From Mastigocoleus testarum BC008 (GTDB lineage: Bacteria; Cyanobacteriota; Cyanobacteriia; Cyanobacteriales; Nostocaceae), in assembly GCF_001456025.1 (NCBI RefSeq), contig NZ_LMTZ01000108.1:36844-100843 (forward strand): 64,000 nt of DNA, written 5' to 3'. The notes beneath the pieces were generated by a model, which was not told the origin of the DNA, searched no databases, and saw only the letters and a program-made list of their open reading frames with translations. The position numbers and the translations under genes were made by a program. Of the stretch, positions 19,302 to 28,620 are shown one piece after another (the first letter of the stretch is position 1; each line of letters begins with the position of its first letter).

Positions 19302-20144
19302 TTGGATGAACTAAGGACAGCTCTAGAAATAGCTACTGAAGAGGAATTGCAGGATTTGACCGCGATTTTGTTCAGTCGTAAATTTAATCCTCTAGATTAT
19401 GTGAATACACCCGAACCAATAGAAATCCAAAGCCAAGATCGTAAAGCTTGGTTAGATTCTCTTGAAGAACGCTTCCGGTTTTTAGCCGCAGATGGAATTA
19501 CTGTTTTACGTGGAAAAACCAAACGAGTAACTTACCGCGAAGCAATAATTCAGGTCTGCAAGCACCTGAAAATTCCTTATTCAACTGAACTAACAACCAT
19601 TGATTTGGAAGCTGAAGTATTTTTACACCTCCTAGGAAAAGTATGGAGGAAATTACCTAAGAGCGAGCAGCAGCAAATGACACTCCGCATCCAACGTCAT
19701 TTGGCGCAGTCGGAACTCAAAGAACCTTTACCTTTGACATTGCAACGCGACCCCTTAGGCTTGATTTTTAAAGCTGGTAGCGCACTTGCTTTAACTTCTG
19801 TGGTACAACCATTTTTACTCAAACATATTGCCCGTCAATTTGCTGCACATTTTGCAAGTTATCATATCGCCAGACAAACTGCGATTAAAGGTTCTGCGGC
19901 TGCTGTAAGTCAATTTAATAATTATGTCACTTTGCATATGGCTCGCCGGGGAATGGCTCTGAGTGCTGCTCGTTATGGCGCTGTTCGCAGTACATTAACT
20001 TTTTTAGGTCCGGTTATGTGGATGTGGTTTTTTGCGGATTTGGGTTGGAGAGCGGTCGCAACTAATTATGGTCGTATAATTCCGACTATATTTGCTTTAG
20101 CTCAAATTCGTTTGACGCGCACAGAATGCTGGGAATTAGCTTAA
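19302..20144 (+). CDS. YaaW-family protein
   Basis: A protein of the YaaW/DUF3944 family. The N-terminal part has LDELRTALEIATEEEL, then DGITVLRGKTKRVTYREAI and a helical segment with LGKVWRKLPKSEQQQM. The C-terminal half is hydrophobic and Ala-rich. I place the start at TTG 19302, because GGAGG at 19289-19293 is a strong ribosome binding site eight bases before it. A GTG at 19287 would add five residues and has no such site. Its 3' end overlaps the next gene by 19 bp, so the two are translationally coupled or co-transcribed. Molecular function of the family is not established. Confidence 0.75.
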   Translation: MDELRTALEIATEEELQDLTAILFSRKFNPLDYVNTPEPIEIQSQDRKAWLDSLEERFRFLAADGITVLRGKTKRVTYREAIIQVCKHLKIPYSTELTTIDLEAEVFLHLLGKVWRKLPKSEQQQMTLRIQRHLAQSELKEPLPLTLQRDPLGLIFKAGSALALTSVVQPFLLKHIARQFAAHFASYHIARQTAIKGSAAAVSQFNNYVTLHMARRGMALSAARYGAVRSTLTFLGPVMWMWFFADLGWRAVATNYGRIIPTIFALAQIRLTRTECWELA

Positions 20145-21484
20145 AAAACCCTTTTCGACATCCAAACCCTCGTTTGCAGTTCTCCTGGAATTGCACTCAG
20201 TTAGGATTACTACTGTTACCTTTGTTTCCAACTCTAGGAGCTGTTACCCTGGGTTTGGCACTATTGACTGGATTAAGACAATTTCAGAAGATTGTAAACC
20301 GCCCAATTAATCAGGGCTTTGCTCTGCTGGGTATTATTTTAATAATTGTAACTATTTTCGCCCAAGAACGAGTAGTGGCTGTGTTGGGCTTATTTAATTT
20401 GTTGCCATTCTTTTTGGCATTTATGGTCTTTGGAATTATAATTCAAACGACTATACAACTTCGAAAGTTATCTTGGATCTTAGTTACTACGTCTTTACCA
20501 ATAGTCTTGATTGGTTTTGGACAATTATTTTTTGGTTGGTCTACCCCAGCAGAATGGGAAAATATTTTTGGATGGACAATCATCGCAGGGGGAAATCCTG
20601 TAGGACGTATGGCTTCGGTATTTATGTACGCTAACATATTTGCCGGTTATTTGACGATTGTGTTTATTTTGGGTTTGGGTTTGTGGTTAGAATATTTGCA
20701 AAGTTTAAATCTTCAAAGTTCAAATCTTCAAAGTTCAAATCTTCAAAGTTCAAATCTTAAAGAAGTTAAACCAGAGTTAATAAGACGTATTTCGCCAAAT
20801 TTTATTTTTCTAACAATTGCAGTCATTATTAATTTTGTTGCATTAATTTTAACTAATTCTCGTAATGCTTGGGTAACAGCACTGTTAGCATGTTTCGTCT
20901 ATGCAATTAATCGGGGTTGGCGCATTTTAGTTGCTGCTGTAACTGGATTTACAAGTTTTGTATTATTAGCAGCTTTTGCACCTTTAGCGATCGCCAAATT
21001 CTTTCGCCGGATTGTACCAGAATTTTTATGGGCGCGTTTGAATGACCAAATGTATCCAGATAGACCAGTGGAGCTAATGCGTACTACTCAATGGCGATTT
21101 GCTTGGTCGTTAACTCAGGAGCGCCCTTGGACTGGTTGGGGATTAAGGAATTTTACTGCACTGTATCAAGCCAAAATGCAAATATGGCTCGGTCATCCCC
21201 ACAATTTATTTTTGATGCTATCTGCAGAAACTGGTTTACCTGCAACTATTATATTTTGCAGTTTGATTATTTGGATTTTGGTTGCAGGAATTAAAGTATT
21301 TATCAAATTTATTAACTACCAAAAGGAAGACCGGCTAATATTTTTTAGCTATCTTGTGGTTTTGGGTGGGTTAATTTTATTCAATACCGTTGATGTTAGT
21401 CTTTTCGATTTACGTCTCAATACAATCTTTTGGTTGTTAATGGGTGCTGTTAGTGGAGTAACTTACAGGTATCAAAGAAATTAA
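20126..21484 (+). CDS. O-antigen ligase/IctB-like polytopic membrane protein
   Basis: A 452-residue inner-membrane protein with about ten to eleven hydrophobic segments. The late hydrophilic loop has the family signature RPWTGWGLRNF and, further on, GHPHNLFLML, as in O-antigen ligases/polymerases and the cyanobacterial IctB group. Expected roles are transfer or polymerisation of surface glycans. Cyanobacterial IctB was once linked to bicarbonate, but that is not shown here. A cytoplasmic or lumenal loop near residues 192-212 carries SNLQS pentads from a 15-bp repeat. The start overlaps the YaaW-family gene. Confidence 0.8.
   Translation: MLGISLKNPFRHPNPRLQFSWNCTQLGLLLLPLFPTLGAVTLGLALLTGLRQFQKIVNRPINQGFALLGIILIIVTIFAQERVVAVLGLFNLLPFFLAFMVFGIIIQTTIQLRKLSWILVTTSLPIVLIGFGQLFFGWSTPAEWENIFGWTIIAGGNPVGRMASVFMYANIFAGYLTIVFILGLGLWLEYLQSLNLQSSNLQSSNLQSSNLKEVKPELIRRISPNFIFLTIAVIINFVALILTNSRNAWVTALLACFVYAINRGWRILVAAVTGFTSFVLLAAFAPLAIAKFFRRIVPEFLWARLNDQMYPDRPVELMRTTQWRFAWSLTQERPWTGWGLRNFTALYQAKMQIWLGHPHNLFLMLSAETGLPATIIFCSLIIWILVAGIKVFIKFINYQKEDRLIFFSYLVVLGGLILFNTVDVSLFDLRLNTIFWLLMGAVSGVTYRYQRN
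20711..20755 (+). repeat. In-frame 15-bp minisatellite in the ligase-like gene
   Basis: Three perfect CTTCAAAGTTCAAAT units, preceded by a degenerate copy, encode LQSSN pentads in a loop between hydrophobic segments. Confidence 0.85.
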
Positions 21485-21522
21485 GTAATAGTTAGAGAAT
21501 AAGTAAAAATACTTCTAAGAAA

Positions 21523-21554
21523 AATCCCCCTCTAAGAAAATAATTAGGGGGATT
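21523..21554 (+). terminator. Probable terminator after the ligase-like gene
   Basis: AATCCCCCT pairs with AGGGGGATT around a 14-base loop, 40 bp after the stop codon at 21484. It is followed only by a short A/T stretch, so termination is likely but not certain. It lies between convergent genes and could serve both. Confidence 0.5.
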
Positions 21555-21603
21555 ATTAAATTCATAAAGGTAAGGCTGTTAAAGAAATCAAAGTATTACT
21601 ACC

Positions 21604-21726
21604 AGGACTTACACAACTGGCATATTTTTCCTGTAGGGTGTGTGACGCTGTGAAAATATCTGAACGTAAGAATCAGACTTATAGCGTCACGCACCGACCA
21701 CCAATTGTGACACTTGCGTAAGTCCT
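21604..21726. mobile_element. MITE-like element with AGGACTTACRCAA ends, copy 1
   Basis: A 123-bp segment with terminal inverted repeats AGGACTTACACAA and TTGCGTAAGTCCT. Inside is a second long inverted pair (GTGTGTGACGCT with AGCGTCACGCAC), so the whole element folds into a long hairpin. A 175-bp element with the same ends lies at 42206-42380. No transposase is present, and no clear target-site duplication was seen. Confidence 0.65.
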
Positions 21727-21743
21727 GACTACTTTCATTGGAG

Positions 21744-23108
21744 TCAAATAATTGTATTACCTGGAAGAATAGTGTCTGTTAAATTTGCACCAGTCAAGTC
21801 CGCTCCATTTAAGTTAGCTCCAGTGAAGTCAGCTTTGCTCAGGTTTGCATCAATAAGCAGAGCATTCATAAAGTCACCGTTGACTGCAATACCATCAACA
21901 AATGAGATCCCCGACAGGTCAGCACCAATTGTATCTGGGTCTTCACCATCACTTAATATGGCATTTGTTAAGTTTGCTTTTTCTAAAATAGCGTCTTGCA
22001 GATTCGCATCATCTAGTTGAGCGCCAGTTAAATTAACCTCTGTTAGGTCAGCTCCACTGAGATTGACTCCAGTCAGATCGGCTCCTGCGAGGTTTGCACC
22101 CTTTAATTTGGCTCCAGTCAGATCGGCTCCCGTGAGATCGACTCCACCTAAGTCGACTCCCTCTAGGAAAGCGTTATCGAGTTCAACTCCTCCGGTAAAA
22201 CTAGCTCCAGTTAGGATCGCATTATTAAGATTTGCATTACTCAGGTCGGCTCCATTAAAGATAGCATCGGTTAAATCTGCATTTTCCAGAAAGATACCTT
22301 CCGCTGAAACGTCAGTAAAGTTAGCACCGTTGAGAACGGAGTCAGCCAAACTAATACCATCTAGGATAGTTTTTGTATTAGCGTCAAAGTCACGGAAGTC
22401 AGCACCACCAAGATTTACATCTTCAGCACTAAAGTTAGTTAAGTCAGCACCTCGAAAGCTGGAGTTTGTTGAAGTTTGTCCTCCTACTGGTAGGGTATCA
22501 GTCCATTGGACGCCACTGAGATTTGCCTTATCAAAAATAGAATTGTTGAGATTATTATCTGTGAAGCTAACTCCCGTAAAATCAACCCCTGTAAAGTTTG
22601 TGTTAACTATGATGTTAGCTTCAAAGCTAGCTCCTTGTAAGTTTGCGTCTGTAAAAATAGCATCTGTCAGGTCTGCAGCTTTGAGATTGGCTTCAGTTAA
22701 ATTTGCTCTGCTAAAGTTAGCCCCTGTTAAATTTGGTCGATTTTCCTGTTCGCCGCTTAGTTCGGCTTTGAATAAGTTTGCGTCCTGTAATTTAGCGTTA
22801 GATAAATCGATTCCGTTAGTACTAATCTCTGATAGATTTGCTTCCCGTAGGTTAGCACCACTCAGATTAACATTCTCTAATGTTGCTTTAAAAAGATTTG
22901 TTGTTGGGAAGTTTGTATTGGGTCTAAAGTTGGCGTTACTTGCGTTAACGTTTAACCAACTTGTTTCTTCAAAGTTAGTTCCCCTAAGCAAAGTGCCAAC
23001 AAATGAGACATCAGTTAAAGTAGCCTTAAAAAAGGTAGAACCATTTAGATTATCACCATCAAAATTATTTCCAACCAGATCTTGTTCGCTAAAATCGAGA
23101 ACTGCCAT
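21744..23108 (-). CDS. Pentapeptide-repeat protein
   Basis: A 454-residue protein made almost entirely of A(D/N)LXX-type pentapeptides: ANLTEANLKAADLTDA near residue 130, and the most regular stretch, LTGADLTGAKLKGANLAGAD, near 320-340. Such sequences fold into a right-handed quadrilateral beta helix. No signal peptide, membrane segment or added catalytic domain is seen. Some blocks are irregular (IFTDANLQGASFEANI), suggesting loops. ATG 23108 follows AAAGGTATTTAGCC, an acceptable ribosome binding site. Family members act as scaffolds or DNA mimics; nothing here decides the role. Confidence 0.9.
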   Translation of the reverse strand: MAVLDFSEQDLVGNNFDGDNLNGSTFFKATLTDVSFVGTLLRGTNFEETSWLNVNASNANFRPNTNFPTTNLFKATLENVNLSGANLREANLSEISTNGIDLSNAKLQDANLFKAELSGEQENRPNLTGANFSRANLTEANLKAADLTDAIFTDANLQGASFEANIIVNTNFTGVDFTGVSFTDNNLNNSIFDKANLSGVQWTDTLPVGGQTSTNSSFRGADLTNFSAEDVNLGGADFRDFDANTKTILDGISLADSVLNGANFTDVSAEGIFLENADLTDAIFNGADLSNANLNNAILTGASFTGGVELDNAFLEGVDLGGVDLTGADLTGAKLKGANLAGADLTGVNLSGADLTEVNLTGAQLDDANLQDAILEKANLTNAILSDGEDPDTIGADLSGISFVDGIAVNGDFMNALLIDANLSKADFTGANLNGADLTGANLTDTILPGNTII

Positions 23109-23763
23109 GGCTAAATACCTTTAATTGTTGATGTTAGTTCGGACAATCAAAATAGGGAACTAAAAAGTAAAACATCCACTTGTTACAGTGGACGTTTAAG
23201 TGATTCAAAAGCATGGTTAAAAATAACCTATTAGGAATAGTAACTTGATGTTGAGCTCATATGCCAAATAAATCAGCCTTCCGAACTCGAATTTTATCGA
23301 TTTATTATTACAATAAAATGTGTTTACTAAGCAAAGTAATAAATTTTCAAATCCACACTTTATAAGAGTTTTCAGGTTTATTGTTTGAAACAATCACATA
23401 TACATCTAAAGCAAATTAATATACATTACACTTCAGATTTAACTAAAATAAATATGTGAAAAGACTCGCTTCATCTTACTTAACGCGCTATTTGCGATCG
23501 GTTTTATCTCGCTCTAGCACAAGTAAATTTTAATTACCTCACAAAGCTCCCATTAGCAATTAAATCACTATTAAAAAATTAGAGCTTACAACTTAATTGT
23601 TGTTTGACGATAGAAAAAATGAATAGTATTTATTGGAGTATTCTTATAGATAAATTATAAAGTAGATTAGGTTACGGCAAAAAAGAATTTTATTGTTGGA
23701 ATAATTCAAAATCCGCCGTAATCTAGCGATGCTAGCTAGGTGATGCATCTGTACCGATTCAAG
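23109..23763. other. Intergenic region, no gene seen
   Basis: About 650 bp, A/T rich. A hairpin at about 23173-23200 (ACATCCACT with AGTGGACGT) sits in the likely 5' leader of the pentapeptide-repeat gene. No coding frame or array was seen. Confidence 0.45.
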
Positions 23764-24651
23764 TTACTCATCGTTTGTCTCAGTGACAGCGAACTGTTTT
23801 TCTAGCTGCAAATATTTGGGGACGCCAATTAATTCTTGGAATTCTTGGAATTTTATAAAATCGGGAAAATTCGCTGTAGTTCCTTCTGCTTTCAACTGAC
23901 TCAGACAAGCAGTCATCGTTTTTGTGACTGCTAATAAACCAGATAACGGGAAAAATACTATTTTAAAACCCATTTCTTGCAACTCAGAAGCTGAGAGTTG
24001 GGGAGTTTTACCACCTTCAACAATATTCGCTACTAAAGGTACATTGGGAAAAGCTGCAGCAATCTTTTGTAATTCATCTTTAGACTGGGGTGCTTCAACA
24101 AATAATACATCTGCTCCAGCTTTGATATATTCCTTCCCACGACAAATAGCAGCTTCGAGACCCAAAGGTGCGCGGGCGTCTGTGCGAGCAATCACTACCA
24201 AACAGCTGTCAGCACGGGCTTCTACTGCAGCACGAATTTTATTCGCATGTTCAGTTTCAGATATTACTCGTTTGTTTTCAAAATGCCCACATTTTTTGGG
24301 AGATTCTTGATCCTCTAAAATTACTCCCGCTAATCCCAATTGCACAGCATCCCTAACAGTCCGCATGACATTTAAGGCGTTACCATAGCCAGTATCCAAA
24401 TCAGCAATTAGGGGAAGACTTATGGATTGGGCTATTCTTCCCACACTGTAGAACATTTCAGTCGCACTCAAAAAACCGTAATCTGGTAATCCTAAAGTCG
24501 AAGCAGCGATTCCAAAACCACTTGTTGCAGCAACTTCAAAACCAACCTGTTCCACTAGTTTGGCGCTCAGACAGTCATATACCCCCGGAATTACCAAAAT
24601 TTCTGGACTTTCAAGTAATTTTCGTAGTCTATTAGCGGCAGATATCGGCAT
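23764..24651 (-). CDS. Isocitrate lyase/PEP mutase-family enzyme
   Basis: A 295-residue TIM-barrel enzyme of the isocitrate lyase/phosphoenolpyruvate mutase superfamily. The metal-binding ADLDTGYGNA and the active-site KKCGH in EDQESPKKCGHFENKRV are both present. The length and sequence place it with small, soluble members annotated as oxaloacetate decarboxylases, 2-methylisocitrate or dimethylmalate lyase-like enzymes. The flexible-loop motif is KKCGH, as in lyases, so C-C bond cleavage of a 2-hydroxy or 2-oxo acid is more likely than phosphonate formation. No phosphonate genes lie nearby. Confidence 0.8.
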   Translation of the reverse strand: MPISAANRLRKLLESPEILVIPGVYDCLSAKLVEQVGFEVAATSGFGIAASTLGLPDYGFLSATEMFYSVGRIAQSISLPLIADLDTGYGNALNVMRTVRDAVQLGLAGVILEDQESPKKCGHFENKRVISETEHANKIRAAVEARADSCLVVIARTDARAPLGLEAAICRGKEYIKAGADVLFVEAPQSKDELQKIAAAFPNVPLVANIVEGGKTPQLSASELQEMGFKIVFFPLSGLLAVTKTMTACLSQLKAEGTTANFPDFIKFQEFQELIGVPKYLQLEKQFAVTETNDE

Positions 24652-24977
24652 TTTGATTGTGAATATTTTGATTTATTTTGAAATATTTTGAATAATATTT
24701 AAGATATAGCGCTACGCGCAAGTCGAAAGTCGAAATATGACATGCTGTCACCTTGCGGATCTCCCGACGCCGCAGACTCTAGCTTGGCGTGTCCGTATGA
24801 CAAATAGAATTTACAAATTTACAAATTTCCTAATCTTATTACGTGGTGCTACGAAATTACCCAGTACTATAAATTTGGATCGGTTACTTAATCTAAATTA
24901 CTTAATATTTACTTTTTGTAGATAGTTTTGGGAATTTTATCAGTAACAGCAAACTCAGCATAAGCAAGAATTTTACT

Positions 24978-26540
24978 TTACTTTAAGTTAATCGGCTCAA
25001 CTGGCAAAACCATGCAGAAGTTAGCACCTTCTCCCAGCTTGCTATGTAGTATTACCTTTCCATCATGAGCTTCTGTAATAATCTTGACAATAGATAATCC
25101 TAACCCAGTACCTTGGGAATTATAAATACTACTCGCGCGAGCAAAGCGTTCAAAAATCCTTTCGTGCTCTTGCTCATCAATCCCTTCTCCCGTATCGCGC
25201 ACCCAGAATTTTACTGTATTTTGAGTAATTGAAGAACCAATTGTAATTTTATCAGTACTTTTTGTATGTTGGATTGCATTTTGTACCAGGTTCATAAAAG
25301 CTTGTGTTAGCCGTTCGGGATCTACTACAATATCTCCTACGGCAACTCGATCTACGCGCCAATTACGTTCTCCCGAAGCTTGAGCCTTAGCAAATAATTC
25401 TTCGCTGAAACTACTCACATCAACTGTTTCTACATTTAAAAAGTCTGGACGTTCCGCTTTCGCAAGTATTATTAGATCTTCTACAATTGAGCTCATTCGA
25501 TCCAATTCATCGAATACCAACGTGACATTTTTTTCCACTTCTTCCGGAGCGTCATTACATATTAGCTGCAAATAGGCCTGAATAATAGTAATAGGGGTTC
25601 GTAGTTCTTGTCCTGCATCATTAATAAAATAACGTTGAGTAGTGAAAGCTGCTTCCAATCGATCCATCATGTCATTGAAAGTGCTTGCTAGATCTGCAAG
25701 TTCATCTTTGCCATATACTGGAACCCGTTGACTTAAGTCGGATTCACTAACAGAACGCACAGTGGTACTTAAAGAACGTAAAGGAGCTAATACCTTTCCA
25801 GAAGCAATCCAAGCAAGCATCAAAGCCCCTAACATAACCACGCTCATCACTTGAACGACAACTGTGGTCGCTTCAATTGTTTCTTGACGTTCGTCAGCTA
25901 CAGTGTGAGCGATGACAAATACTCCTAAGTTCTTACCTCGTATTTTTACTGGTTGAGTTATGTAGATTAGACCACCTAATTTGGGGTCGGCTAATTCTTG
26001 CTCGCCTCTTTCTGGTTTAACTAATTTAGCCCAACGACGCATTAATACTGTATCTCTATCGAAAATTTCCGGTCGTCCTCGGGGATTTGATTTATAAAAT
26101 TTTCCATCAACGAAAGTCATAAAAAATGTTTCATCTTCTGGAAGTTGTTCGCTCAAAAATAGATCGAAAAAATTTTTTAGTTCTTTATGGGAAGATGGAC
26201 GCACAAAACGAGGATCGAAAACTTGACTTTTGCTGAAATTTGGGTGCTTTGCTAAATCTGATGCAGATAGCGAAGTATTAGCTTCATTTTCTATCAACGT
26301 ATTAAATACAAGTATTCTTTTGACCAAGTCCTTACGAACTCGCTCATCAACGCGAATATACAATAATTCGCGAAATATTGGGATTGAGACAATAGAAATA
26401 ATAGTGATAGTCAAAACATACCACACGAGAATGCGGGTTCGAGTCGCCCAAAATAAGCCCCGCTTGGGAGCAGAATCTTTTGCAATTTGTCTGTTATTAG
26501 ACTTACTTGTAAATAACGCTGAATTTAAATGCAATTCCAA
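24978..26540 (-). CDS. Membrane sensor histidine kinase with Gln in place of the phosphoacceptor His
   Basis: A 520-residue sensor. Membrane segments lie near residues 36-56 and 226-250, around an extracytoplasmic domain of about 165 residues. A HAMP domain follows (about 250-303), then the dimerisation domain, then HATPase with N box (MNLVQNAIQH), DTGEGI and GTGLGLSI. The H box reads DAGQELRTPIT: residue 311 is Gln (CAA, minus strand, plus-strand 25608-25610), where DAGHELRTPIT is normal. Everything else needed for ATP binding is present. No response regulator is adjacent. It may have lost autophosphorylation and act as a phosphatase, an ATP-dependent scaffold or a heterodimer partner. A single-base error in the sequence is the simplest alternative. 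Confidence 0.9.
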   Translation of the reverse strand: MELHLNSALFTSKSNNRQIAKDSAPKRGLFWATRTRILVWYVLTITIISIVSIPIFRELLYIRVDERVRKDLVKRILVFNTLIENEANTSLSASDLAKHPNFSKSQVFDPRFVRPSSHKELKNFFDLFLSEQLPEDETFFMTFVDGKFYKSNPRGRPEIFDRDTVLMRRWAKLVKPERGEQELADPKLGGLIYITQPVKIRGKNLGVFVIAHTVADERQETIEATTVVVQVMSVVMLGALMLAWIASGKVLAPLRSLSTTVRSVSESDLSQRVPVYGKDELADLASTFNDMMDRLEAAFTTQRYFINDAGQELRTPITIIQAYLQLICNDAPEEVEKNVTLVFDELDRMSSIVEDLIILAKAERPDFLNVETVDVSSFSEELFAKAQASGERNWRVDRVAVGDIVVDPERLTQAFMNLVQNAIQHTKSTDKITIGSSITQNTVKFWVRDTGEGIDEQEHERIFERFARASSIYNSQGTGLGLSIVKIITEAHDGKVILHSKLGEGANFCMVLPVEPINLK

Positions 26541-26760
26541 TAATCCTATTTTTTCTTATAGTTTTTATGCTCCCACCAAGTATAAGTTTCCGACATCCGG
26601 TAGAATTTATAGCCTATGGGTAATATTTAATACCATAATACTTGTTAGGAAATCAATAAGAGGTAAATAACAGCGGAAAATCGTCAAACTCACTACTCAA
26701 AAGCTGGTTCGGTATATAGATTAATGTATTTTTTATACTGAAATTAGCGACTCAAAAGAC

Positions 26761-26807
26761 AAAAAAAGAGATTAGTAAATGCACTTAAAAAACACAATTA
26801 AGTGCAT
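26761..26807 (-). terminator. Terminator of the CrtI-like gene
   Basis: On the minus strand, ATGCACTTA and TAAGTGCAT form a 9-bp stem (26779-26807). Downstream in that direction, CTCTTTTTTT at 26761-26770 provides a T-run after a short gap. It lies about 95 bp beyond the stop codon of the gene ending at 26902. The rest of the 26541-26901 gap shows nothing else. Confidence 0.45.
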
Positions 26808-26901
26808 CTCTTTAGTCACTTCGTGCCAGAAAATACTGCGAGTAAAATGCCCTATGGCTAATTCTATATGCCCAGCGCAGAATTTTTATGAATCTTTATT
26901 T

Positions 26902-28401
26902 TTAGAAATCTTTGTCAATAAATACCGTCGCACTTTTTGCAGATTCTAAAATTGTAATCAGTCCGCTACCAGGATGGACTGCACCACCAACCCAGTATAA
27001 TCTTTTAGTATTATGAGAACGAATAGGAGGACGGAAAGGACCTAGTTGATTCCAGTTGTGGCTGAGATTAAAAACTGCACCGAGATGAACTTTATAGTCA
27101 TCGACCCAAGTTTCTGCTGTATAACAAGTTTCGGTTACAATATGTTTTTCTACATCTTTGAAACCCAATAGATGCATCCTGTTGATAATGAAATCACGAT
27201 ATGATTTTTGTTTGCTTCCCCAATTTACATTATGGGAAGTATTGGGAATTGGGACTAATACATATAAGGTGCTGTGACCTTCAGGTGCGTTACCCGGATC
27301 GATGATGCTGGGATTACACACATAAAAAGAAGGATTTGTTTCATCTAGCGCCGAATCATCTAACCAAGGTTTTTGTCGTCTGCGAATGTGTTCGGAAAGA
27401 TAAATTTGGTGGTGGGGTAAATCTTCATAGCGTTTATTTATTCCCAAATACAACATAAATGTGGAACAAGAAAATTGCATGTGATCGAGTTTTTTGTCAG
27501 TATAGCGGCGATCGCGGACTGAATCTGGCAGTATATTTTTCACAGCATGAGCAAAATCTGCATTTACCACTACCGCATCAGCTTGAATTTTGTTTCCTTC
27601 TTTTAGTTCAATACCCCGAGTCTGACCATTTTCAATCCAAACTTGTTTAATAGGACTTTGTAAATTAATGGTGACACCTAGATCTGTTGCAGCTTTACCC
27701 ATCGCAGCTGCAAGATTGCGAAAACCTCCTTCAGGATGCCATACTCCATCAGCAAATTCCAAATAAGGAATCAAACTAAAAACGCTTGGGGAAAGAGTTG
27801 GATGCATTCCCAAATATTTGGAAGGGTAGCTCAAAGCATAAACTAAGCGATCATCTTGAAAAAAGCGCCAACAATGCTGATATAAACTTTCCCAAGGACG
27901 AAACGGTATTGCAGCAAGAATTTCATCAAGCCGTAAATAACCTAAGATAGAACGCGGTGGAGTACCCAAATAAGCGTCATAACTAGCATCGTATTTGCGA
28001 ATATGTTCTTCATACCAACGTTCAAAAGCTGCGGGTAGATCGGGACGCATCGCTGCTAGTTGGGTTTTGAAAGCATCCAAATCGGATGTTAGATCGAGTT
28101 GAGTATTATCCCAAAAGCAAATCCGAGTATTGGGTTCTAAACGTTTAAAGCTAATATAATCAGATAACTTTAACCCCGAATCTGCGAATAAATCTTCGTA
28201 CAAACGGGGTACTTGTAAAATTGTTGGTCCAGTATCAAATCCATAAGCTCCGTCATTAAAGCCGCGCATTCTACCACCGACTCGATCTGCTGCTTCGAAA
28301 ATCTGTACCTTGTAGCCCAAATGAGCTAACCTCATGGCTGTGGCTAAACCGCCAGGTCCTGCACCGACAATAATGATTTGTTTGGATTGCTTGTTTGACA
28401 T
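26902..28401 (-). CDS. CrtI-family phytoene desaturase-like carotenoid oxidoreductase
   Basis: A 499-residue FAD-dependent oxidoreductase. The N-terminal dinucleotide-binding motif is IVGAGPGGLATAMRLA, followed by the acidic end of beta-2 and GGRMRGF. The C-terminal FAD motif is WVGGAVHPGSGL followed by ILESAKSA. These are hallmarks of CrtI-type desaturases and ketolase/oxygenase relatives, distinct from the plant-type CrtP/CrtQ desaturases that cyanobacteria normally use. It may therefore act in a side branch of carotenoid metabolism. The substrate is not predictable. ATG 28401 leads directly into the FAD motif. A strongly structured segment (28506-28620) lies just upstream. Confidence 0.8.
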   Translation of the reverse strand: MSNKQSKQIIIVGAGPGGLATAMRLAHLGYKVQIFEAADRVGGRMRGFNDGAYGFDTGPTILQVPRLYEDLFADSGLKLSDYISFKRLEPNTRICFWDNTQLDLTSDLDAFKTQLAAMRPDLPAAFERWYEEHIRKYDASYDAYLGTPPRSILGYLRLDEILAAIPFRPWESLYQHCWRFFQDDRLVYALSYPSKYLGMHPTLSPSVFSLIPYLEFADGVWHPEGGFRNLAAAMGKAATDLGVTINLQSPIKQVWIENGQTRGIELKEGNKIQADAVVVNADFAHAVKNILPDSVRDRRYTDKKLDHMQFSCSTFMLYLGINKRYEDLPHHQIYLSEHIRRRQKPWLDDSALDETNPSFYVCNPSIIDPGNAPEGHSTLYVLVPIPNTSHNVNWGSKQKSYRDFIINRMHLLGFKDVEKHIVTETCYTAETWVDDYKVHLGAVFNLSHNWNQLGPFRPPIRSHNTKRLYWVGGAVHPGSGLITILESAKSATVFIDKDF

Positions 28402-28499
28402 TTTGCTCGGATCGAGATCTAAAAAATTATAGACACGAAAGAATTACAAATAGAAAAATTCCTTTCCATCTACCTATAACTCAACTTTAACCGAGCAGG

Positions 28500-28620
28500 A
28501 GTCCTACACCTAAATTGTACTCAATTAGGTGTGCGGAGGAATGCCGGGACAAAAACGGTGCATCCTCCGACAAAATCAGCCTTTAGCCGATAGAGGAGAG
28601 AGGATAGCGCTGTTTTTGTC
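28500..28620. other. Three consecutive strong hairpins (structured RNA or palindromic element)
   Basis: Three adjacent stem-loops fill this stretch. First, ACACCTAA..TTAGGTGT (28506-28532). Second, CGGAGGA-ATGCCG with CGGTGCA-TCCTCCG (28534-28569). Third, GACAAAATCAGC with GCTGTTTTTGTC (28569-28620), which has one mismatch in 12 pairs. It lies between a ribbon-helix-helix gene and the CrtI-like gene, both minus strand. AGTCCTACACCTAAATT at 28500-28516 recurs in inverted orientation at 58176-58192, so at least part is a dispersed repeat. It could be a leader RNA of the CrtI-like gene or a MITE remnant. Confidence 0.5.

Noticed and set aside
22063..23124. Long open frame opposite the pentapeptide-repeat gene
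   Set aside because: It exists because the pentapeptide codon pattern is stop-free on the other strand. Its translation is low-complexity, and the minus-strand protein is clearly the real one.
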